Shown here one piece after another: positions 1 to 5,159 of a DNA stretch of 5,159 nucleotides; the first letter of the stretch is position 1, and each line of letters opens with the position of its first letter. The position numbers were made by a program, and so were the translations under genes. Source of the stretch: Verrucomicrobiota bacterium (GTDB taxonomy: Bacteria; Verrucomicrobiota; Verrucomicrobiia; Limisphaerales; JAHEOI01); the NCBI GenBank assembly GCA_018610125.1, contig JAHEOI010000335.1:1-5159 (forward strand). The letters are read 5' to 3'. Below the pieces are notes generated by a model. The model saw only the letters and a program-made list of their open reading frames with translations. It was not told the origin of the DNA and searched no databases.

Positions 1-17
1 CCAGGGTGGAACCCTGG
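1..17. repeat. Perfect 7-bp inverted repeat at window edge
   Basis: CCAGGGT (1-7) pairs with ACCCTGG (11-17) across a 3-base loop. On the minus strand it lies about 140 bases beyond the SNF2 stop codon and could act as a transcription terminator or RNA 3'-end stabiliser. The bases that would show a following T-run lie outside the window, so its role is undecided. On the plus strand no T-run follows. Confidence 0.55.
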
Positions 18-53
18 GCTATGTTGACCCGCACCTTTGGCGCTCTCGAACAA

Positions 54-68
54 TGCCCCAACGGGGCA
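54..68. repeat. Perfect 6-bp inverted repeat
   Basis: TGCCCC (54-59) pairs with GGGGCA (63-68) around a 3-base loop. On the minus strand it is about 90 bases past the SNF2 stop and is followed only by a weak TTGTTC, so it is not a textbook intrinsic terminator. It is better read as part of the surrounding repeat element. Confidence 0.55.
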
Positions 69-155
69 ATTCAATGTAGCCTAGGGCTCAGCCGGATTTT
101 GAGTCAAGTGTTACCCCGGGCTTCGCTTGGTTTGAGGCAACGCATCGCTAAAAAA

Positions 156-3100
156 TTAATCGGAGAATAGCTCTTGGATATCGTCCCAGGAGAGATTGTC
201 GACCAATTGATTCTCTTCGCCGAGGGTTCCTTGGATGACATCGCGCTTCCGGTTCTGGAGATTGAGGATCTTTTCTTCCACGGTGTTCCGCGTAATGAGC
301 TTGTAATTGGTGACCACTTGAGTCTGTCCGATTCGGTGGGCGCGGTCGGTTGCTTGATCTTCGACCGCGGGGTTCCACCACGGGTCGAAATGGATGACCG
401 TATCCGCCCCGGAGAGGTTTAAGCCGACGCCGCCGGCTTTGAGGCTGATAAGGAAGATGGGGATCTCGGGGTCGTTTTGAAACTTACCGACAACGCTGCC
501 GCGATCGGTGGTCGAGCCGTCAAGGTAGCAGTATGGGATTTCATCCTCGTCGAGCTTGGCTCGCAGGAGCTTCAACATCTCGACGAATTGGCTGAATACC
601 AAGACGCGGTGACTCCCATCTAAAATTTCTTGGAAGAGCTCATTGAAAAGCTCGAGTTTTCCGGAGGGATGGTTTGTTTGGGTCTCTTCCAGCTTGAGCA
701 AACGGAGATCACAGCATATTTGTCTCAGCCGAAGCAGGGCATTGAGCACAACCATACGACTCTTGGCCACACCCTGTTGCTCAACGGTCTCAAAGACTTT
801 CCGGCGGCTTGCTTCGAGAATCTCCTTATAGAGGTCGCCTTGCTCTTTTGTGAGCTCGCAATAGGCCACCTGGTCGATCTTCTCGGGCAGATCGCTTGCA
901 ACTTCCCGTTTTGTCCGTCGAAGTAAAAATGGGCGGAGTCGCTTGGCCAATCTGGCTTGGACTTGCTGATCCTTTTCCTTGACGATCGGGAGCTCATAGC
1001 GTTCTCGGAAGTCCTTTGCCGAGCCGAGGTAGCCCGGCATGAGGAAGTCGAAAATCGACCAGAGGTCGGAGACGGAGTTTTCGAGGGGCGTGCCGGTGAG
1101 AACCACCCGATAATGAGACCGAATCGCCTTGACCGCTTGGGCATTTTGAGTTTGCCGATTCTTGATATGCTGGGCCTCGTCCAAGACGACGGTATCGAAT
1201 TCCAATTCCTTGTAGCGTTTGGCATCCCGACGGATCAAGGCATAGCTCGTGATGATGAGATCATTTTCCGGAATTCGTTTGAATAACGGCTGACGTTTCG
1301 GTCCATGAATGGCCATCGCACGGAGCTCCGGGGTGAAACGCTTGGCTTCGGCAAGCCAATTGAAGACGAGACTCGTCGGACAGACGATGAGGCATGGTGG
1401 GCGGGATTCAGACGCGCCTTGATCGCGAAGGAATTTGAAAAAGGCCAGCGTTTGCAAGGTCTTTCCCAAGCCCATTTCATCGGCGAGAATCCCGCCGAAG
1501 CCATTCTGCCGGAGGAAATGGAGCCAACCGACCCCGCTTTTTTGGTAGGGACGAAGGACATCTTCGAGGTCGCCTAGCGGGGGAGGGGAGAGATCGGCGG
1601 TGCCTTGCTGCCGGGCGACACCGTCACGCCAAGCTTGAGGGGCCTGGATTTCCCAGCCACCCTGTTCCCTTAGCGTCGATTCCAGAAAGCCGGCTTGGGC
1701 ATTGGAGATCCGATAGCCGCGCGCGTGCTGCTCCGGTGAGCAATCTTGAAGTGTCTCCTGCAGCTCTTCAACCGCCCCGGTATCGATCAGGGCGACTTTG
1801 CCATCTTTAAGGCGGGTGTAATTTCGTCCGGAAAGGAGGAGCTTCTGGATATCGTTCTGACTGAGACGCTCTCCACTCGAAGTCTTGTAAGCCACATCGA
1901 GGTCGAACCAACGCTCCCCGGACGAGACCACCTGAAAATCCGGCTCAATCCGCTCCACATTCTTGGCGGTGCTCTTTTCGAGCCGTTCCTCCATCGTGAT
2001 TTCCCACTCTTTAACCAGTTTCGGGTATTCGGTTGCCAGAAAGTTGAATACGTTCTCCTGACCGACTAGCTGAAAGTTCCCCTGGGCGTCGGGTCCGCTG
2101 AAACCGTTCTGACGCAAGCGATTCAACGCGGCCCTTTCCGATTGGTGATCCCGGGTTGAATAACGGGCGGGGTCATCCGGATCGGGAAGCCACAAGACTT
2201 CTTCGGACGACGAAACACCCAGCGAAAGGATCCGCTGCCCATAGGCGCACTGAAGCTGTGCCTGCAGTTGGGCCAATCCACCGGTTAAATGGAGCAAAAA
2301 TCGCGGTGGCTGGACCGTGAGGGTGAAGTCCTCCGGACGGAAATTCGCTTCCACCTGATTGTAAGACTGCAATTGCGGCCAGTCTTGATTCAGGAATTGT
2401 GGTACTTGCCAGCGAGGAATGGTGACCGACCCTTCCGTGATTACCCGGCTCAACTGGTGGGCGAGCTCCAACGGCCGAAAGGTTGATTCCGAGTAAGACC
2501 ATGCCTGATCTTTGCCGACGATCATCGCCGGCGCCTTGTCTGTTTTTGAGGCTAATGCGATCTGGCCGTCGGCTTGGAGGGTTGCTTTTAGCGGCGGTAC
2601 CCAGGGAGACTGGTTGATCGTTACTTCTTGGGATTTTCCAAGTCTGACTCTGGGATGACCTGCGAGAGCGGTCAGGATGCGACAGAGGTCATCGGGCCCG
2701 GCCATGAGCATTCCGGGAGGCTCCCCGTCCGCTATGGGCTCAATACAATCCAATAGTTGCGTGTCGGCGCTTTCGAGAACAAACGGGGTGGATCTGGACA
2801 CTTGATTCAACGGAGTCCGCTTCGATGCCGTAAGGCCTTCGAAGTAGAGCATCACCTTCCCTTTCGCCAGCGCCTGTTCCAGATTGGGGGGGAAGATGAC
2901 GGCGATCTCGAGCCGCTCGCCTTGCGTGTCCTCGGCCCGTGTCAATCGACTCTTTGTTGCGGAGGTGGCGGGGCGCTGACGTTTGTCGCTGGGGCGGACC
3001 GATTCTCTCGACTGTGTTGACTTTGACGTGCCTGCGGCTTCGGCATCTTGAGCGTTCCGTTGGATTTGGCGAAGGCCGACCGCGACGGAGTGGGCGCAGA

Positions 3101-3338
3101 TGGTGCCCCACTGCCGCGATTTGCGACATTGACACAGATTCTCGATATCCTTTCGGTTGTTGATGACAAGCCCCGAGCGATAGGAGGTCGAGCCCTCTTG
3201 GACAACCCCTTTCAGGACCGACGAGGTCCAGTTGGCGCTGAGGACCTTGCCAGACTTCAAGAGGCTGCGTGCCTCCTTGACCACCGTCCAGCCGGCAATG
3301 TCCGCAAGGAAGATCTCTGTCAGCTCGATCTGGGTCAT
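156..3338 (-). CDS. SWIM zinc-finger SWI2/SNF2-family ATPase (DEAD/DEAH-box helicase superfamily 2)
   Basis: A complete 1060-residue protein, predicted to be an ATP-driven DNA translocase or protein-DNA remodeller in the cytoplasm. Seen in order: a SWIM zinc finger with C69xC71 and C81xH83; a Ser/Lys/Arg-rich linker at about 95-140; a long middle region whose part at about 455-580 resembles the bacterial SNF2-associated domain; then the motor. Motor motifs are LRPYQ (595-599), Walker A DEMGLGKT (620-627, Lys626), DEAQ (720-723), LTGTPLEN (747-754), LVFSQF (913-918), SLKAGGVGLNL (965-975) and QATDRAHRIGQ (995-1005), so the ATPase should be active. The ATG at 3338 is chosen because it overlaps the upstream stop as TGATG. 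An in-frame GTG at 3371 would add 11 residues inside the peptidase gene, and neither start has a clear Shine-Dalgarno sequence. The family includes RapA-like and other bacterial SNF2 proteins. The DNA substrate and physiological role cannot be read from the sequence. It ends with TAA. Confidence 0.95.
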   Translation of the reverse strand: MTQIELTEIFLADIAGWTVVKEARSLLKSGKVLSANWTSSVLKGVVQEGSTSYRSGLVINNRKDIENLCQCRKSRQWGTICAHSVAVGLRQIQRNAQDAEAAGTSKSTQSRESVRPSDKRQRPATSATKSRLTRAEDTQGERLEIAVIFPPNLEQALAKGKVMLYFEGLTASKRTPLNQVSRSTPFVLESADTQLLDCIEPIADGEPPGMLMAGPDDLCRILTALAGHPRVRLGKSQEVTINQSPWVPPLKATLQADGQIALASKTDKAPAMIVGKDQAWSYSESTFRPLELAHQLSRVITEGSVTIPRWQVPQFLNQDWPQLQSYNQVEANFRPEDFTLTVQPPRFLLHLTGGLAQLQAQLQCAYGQRILSLGVSSSEEVLWLPDPDDPARYSTRDHQSERAALNRLRQNGFSGPDAQGNFQLVGQENVFNFLATEYPKLVKEWEITMEERLEKSTAKNVERIEPDFQVVSSGERWFDLDVAYKTSSGERLSQNDIQKLLLSGRNYTRLKDGKVALIDTGAVEELQETLQDCSPEQHARGYRISNAQAGFLESTLREQGGWEIQAPQAWRDGVARQQGTADLSPPPLGDLEDVLRPYQKSGVGWLHFLRQNGFGGILADEMGLGKTLQTLAFFKFLRDQGASESRPPCLIVCPTSLVFNWLAEAKRFTPELRAMAIHGPKRQPLFKRIPENDLIITSYALIRRDAKRYKELEFDTVVLDEAQHIKNRQTQNAQAVKAIRSHYRVVLTGTPLENSVSDLWSIFDFLMPGYLGSAKDFRERYELPIVKEKDQQVQARLAKRLRPFLLRRTKREVASDLPEKIDQVAYCELTKEQGDLYKEILEASRRKVFETVEQQGVAKSRMVVLNALLRLRQICCDLRLLKLEETQTNHPSGKLELFNELFQEILDGSHRVLVFSQFVEMLKLLRAKLDEDEIPYCYLDGSTTDRGSVVGKFQNDPEIPIFLISLKAGGVGLNLSGADTVIHFDPWWNPAVEDQATDRAHRIGQTQVVTNYKLITRNTVEEKILNLQNRKRDVIQGTLGEENQLVDNLSWDDIQELFSD

Positions 3339-3340
3339 CA
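3336..3340 (-). promoter_or_regulatory. TGATG stop/start overlap coupling the two genes
   Basis: On the minus strand the peptidase stop TGA (3340-3338) shares its A with the ATG (3338-3336) of the SNF2 gene. The 20 bases upstream contain no recognisable Shine-Dalgarno sequence, so ribosomes finishing the peptidase probably re-initiate here. The overlap is seen in the sequence. Coupling is inferred from the well-known behaviour of such overlaps. Confidence 0.8.
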
Positions 3341-5159
3341 GGCATTCGGTTTGACAATCGCAACGACGCACGCATCGGTGCGAAGATACTTCGCAGCGAC
3401 GTTTTTGATCTCCTCCTGAGTAACGGCTTGAATTCGTTCCTCTTCGAAATCGGTCGCGTTGTAACCGAGACCGTAAAGCTCATCAAGACCGGTCGCCATC
3501 GCGTAGCTTCCGAGCTCCTGACGGGCAATCTTCTTTTGCCCCAGGAGCTTCGACTTCGCCCGCTGCACTTCTTCCGCCGTCAATCCTTCCCGCGCGACCC
3601 GGTCGGCTTCGTGGAGCATTTCGTCTTCGACTTGATCGACTTTGTCGGGAGCGGTGCCGGCGAAAAAGGCGAAACAGCCCGGGACGAGACCAAGCCGATT
3701 TTGCGCGCCGACAAAATAAGCCAGCCCGAGCTCATCACGAATGCGTCGAAACAGCCGTGAGCCGATATCACTATAAATCTCTTGAATCAAATCCAACGGG
3801 TAACGATCGGATTCGTAGAGGGTGCTTCCCGGAAAACCGATCACGATAACCGCCTGCTTCTTATCGAGGGATTCATCGACCCGTTCCCGCTTGTTGTGCT
3901 CGGGCGTCTCGGGAACTTCCGGTAGCGGCTCGGATTGGGACCAGTCTCCAAAGACCTTCCGGACTTGTTGAAGCACATTATCCGCCTCAATATTGCCATA
4001 GACGGTCAGAACGCAATTTTGTGGTCCCGCCAAACGACGATGAAAATCGACCAGGTCCTCCCGCTTCAAGGCCGAGACGCTCGCTTCCGTGCCGTGGGTA
4101 TCGAGCCCATATCCTTGGTTCCCAAAGAATCGGCTTCGCATTAGCTGGCTGGCCCGTTGCAGCAAATGGTCGGTCTGTTCCCGAATCGCGGCCAATTGCG
4201 ATGCCCGTTCCCGTTCTATGGCCTCTTCCGGGAAGGCCGGATTGAGGATCACATCGGCCAAGACATCCAATCCGGTCACAAAGTCGCTGCCGAGGGTTTC
4301 GGCCGAGATCCCGAAGCTGTTGTTGCCGCCATAGGAATCGATGTTCCCGCCCACCGACTCCATCTCGGCGACGATTTGCTCCGCGCTTCGCGTTGTGGTC
4401 CCTTTGAGCAGGGTCTTTGAGGTCAGAGCGGTAATACCATTATTTTGCGGGGTTTCCCGGAGGACTCCGCCTTGAAACAGGGCCCGCAGCTCGACGAAAG
4501 GCAAACGATGGTCCTCCTTGACCAGGAGGCGCAGGCCATTCGGGAGCACGCATTTCTGAATAGGCTGGTCCAGGTTGCGGTCGACACTGACCGATAACTT
4601 GGGTGCGTGGCCGGTCGGTACGAGAGCATACAAAGTCCGGTTGTCGGGAGTGAGGTAGCGTTGAGCCACGCGCTGCAAGTCTTCCTTGGAAGTCTGTTTG
4701 ACTGCCGTCAGATAACGCTCGGAGAAGTTAAGGTCGTTTGCCGAGAGCCAATTGCTTCCGAGGTCGTTGGCTTGGCCTTGCATTGTCTTGCGACTCGCAT
4801 ACGTCGAGGCCGTGACCTGCTTGATGGCCTTGCTCATTTCGTCGTTGGTCACGGTCTCATTCCGGAGTCGTCGCAGCTCATCCAGGACCTTGGTGCGGGC
4901 CTCGGAAAAGCGCTCGGCGTCCATGACTCCACTGATTCCGAAGATACCGGGCTGGGCTGGAATATAGGTCCAGGCATCGATCGCATGAACCAGACCTGAT
5001 TGCTCGCGGACGCTTTGAAAGAGCCTCGAGCTGGCACCCCCTCCGAGGATGGTTGCCAAAAGGTCGAGTGGGGCCACGTCGGGGTGACGTATGTCCGGGA
5101 TATGCCATGTCGCAAAGAAATGACCGAGCTGAATGGAAGATTCCTCGATAAGCTCTCGG
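3338..5159 (-). CDS. Two-module M16 (insulinase/pitrilysin family) zinc metallopeptidase, 5' end missing
   Basis: The frame stays open to the right edge, with no stop between the internal GTG at 5077 and 5158, so the gene starts outside the window and that GTG is not a credible start. The visible 606 residues cover most of the C-terminal domain of the first half (about 1-180), the second-half N-terminal domain (about 205-355) and the second-half C-terminal domain (about 362-600). Hallmarks are the paired blocks SSRLFQSVREQSGLVH (43-58) and GSRLFRRIRDELGLAY (466-481). In the second half the HxxEH zinc motif position reads A244-L-T-S247-K248, and the usual third ligand Glu is Ala324, so this half cannot bind catalytic zinc. 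It retains Arg474 and Tyr481, spaced like IDE Arg824/Tyr831, while the first half has His58 at the Tyr position. A functional HxxEH is therefore expected in the unseen first half. A full length near 830-880 residues is inferred. Export cannot be judged without the N-terminus. It is transcribed ahead of and overlaps the SNF2 gene. Confidence 0.93.
   Translation of the reverse strand, partial: RELIEESSIQLGHFFATWHIPDIRHPDVAPLDLLATILGGGASSRLFQSVREQSGLVHAIDAWTYIPAQPGIFGISGVMDAERFSEARTKVLDELRRLRNETVTNDEMSKAIKQVTASTYASRKTMQGQANDLGSNWLSANDLNFSERYLTAVKQTSKEDLQRVAQRYLTPDNRTLYALVPTGHAPKLSVSVDRNLDQPIQKCVLPNGLRLLVKEDHRLPFVELRALFQGGVLRETPQNNGITALTSKTLLKGTTTRSAEQIVAEMESVGGNIDSYGGNNSFGISAETLGSDFVTGLDVLADVILNPAFPEEAIERERASQLAAIREQTDHLLQRASQLMRSRFFGNQGYGLDTHGTEASVSALKREDLVDFHRRLAGPQNCVLTVYGNIEADNVLQQVRKVFGDWSQSEPLPEVPETPEHNKRERVDESLDKKQAVIVIGFPGSTLYESDRYPLDLIQEIYSDIGSRLFRRIRDELGLAYFVGAQNRLGLVPGCFAFFAGTAPDKVDQVEDEMLHEADRVAREGLTAEEVQRAKSKLLGQKKIARQELGSYAMATGLDELYGLGYNATDFEEERIQAVTQEEIKNVAAKYLRTDACVVAIVKPNA

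Larger units (their letters stand above)
1..135. repeat. Intergenic cluster of GC-rich inverted repeats, probable dispersed repeat element
   Basis: This stretch lies downstream of the SNF2 gene and is built from short palindromic blocks. Seen directly: a perfect 7-bp hairpin at 1-17, a perfect 6-bp hairpin at 54-68, and three related 9-mers at 12-20 (CCCTGGGCT), 80-88 (CCTAGGGCT) and 114-122 (CCCCGGGCT). The general pattern, with a GCCCCAACGGGGC palindrome followed by AATT and then a TAGCCTAGGGC block, resembles repeats I recall scattered between genes in Verrucomicrobiota and Planctomycetota. That family resemblance is inference from memory. No transposase accompanies it here. The element may continue left of the window, so both boundaries are approximate. 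Confidence 0.5.

Noticed and set aside
151..155. TTTTT run on the minus strand directly after the SNF2 stop, as a possible intrinsic terminator
   Set aside because: No GC-rich stem immediately precedes it in the end of the coding sequence, so it does not form a terminator.
21..170. Plus-strand 49-codon open frame starting ATG at 21 and ending TAG at 168-170, convergent with and overlapping the SNF2 3' end by 15 bases
   Set aside because: It is read straight through the inverted repeats, has no clear ribosome binding site and resembles the spurious small proteins often annotated from such repeats. I do not support it as a gene.
2740..3528. A 262-codon open frame in another minus-strand frame spanning the junction of the two genes
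   Set aside because: It overlaps the strongly supported peptidase and SNF2 frames completely, is Arg/Ser-rich and shows no recognisable domain. It is a shadow frame.
3428..3760. Plus-strand open frames of about 100 codons opposite the two genes, here and for example at 957-1286 and 1746-2069
   Set aside because: They lie antisense to conserved coding sequence, lack domain signatures and are expected by chance in moderately GC-rich DNA.
5075..5077. GTG codon as the start of the M16 peptidase
   Set aside because: The upstream frame continues in typical M16 sequence to the window edge, and starting here would cut a domain in half.

Overview
This window shows two long, intact reading frames on the minus strand, plus a short non-coding stretch at the left end. 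Read in the direction of transcription (right to left), the first gene is a two-module M16 (insulinase/pitrilysin-type) zinc peptidase. Its 5' end lies beyond the right edge of the window. The second gene is a complete SWI2/SNF2-family ATPase with an N-terminal SWIM zinc finger. The peptidase stop and the ATPase start share one base (TGATG), so the two genes almost certainly form one transcriptional unit with translational coupling.

Layout: positions 1-155 hold no convincing gene, but they contain a cluster of compact GC-rich inverted repeats resembling a dispersed intergenic repeat. Positions 156-3338 (minus) encode a 1060-residue SWIM/SNF2 ATPase with all the classical helicase motifs. Positions 3338-5159 (minus) encode 606 residues of the M16 peptidase: most of the C-terminal domain of its first half and the whole second half. 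The second half has lost its zinc site but keeps the Arg/Tyr pair that in the IDE/pitrilysin family completes the active site of the first half. No RNA genes, CRISPR array, insertion sequence or promoter could be supported.

Organism: a moderately GC-rich bacterium. The combination of a SWIM-SNF2 protein, a two-module M16 peptidase and the GCCCCAACGGGGC-type intergenic repeat recalls the PVC group (Verrucomicrobiota or Planctomycetota). This is an impression from memory, not a demonstrated assignment.

How the genes work together is not evident. M16 peptidases of this architecture are often exported, while SNF2 ATPases act on DNA in the cytoplasm, so the tight linkage may reflect shared expression rather than a shared pathway. 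The window looks largely like ordinary chromosome, and I do not see a convincing undescribed system. The most interesting points are the coupled gene pair, the division of catalytic residues in the peptidase, and the repeat cluster downstream.
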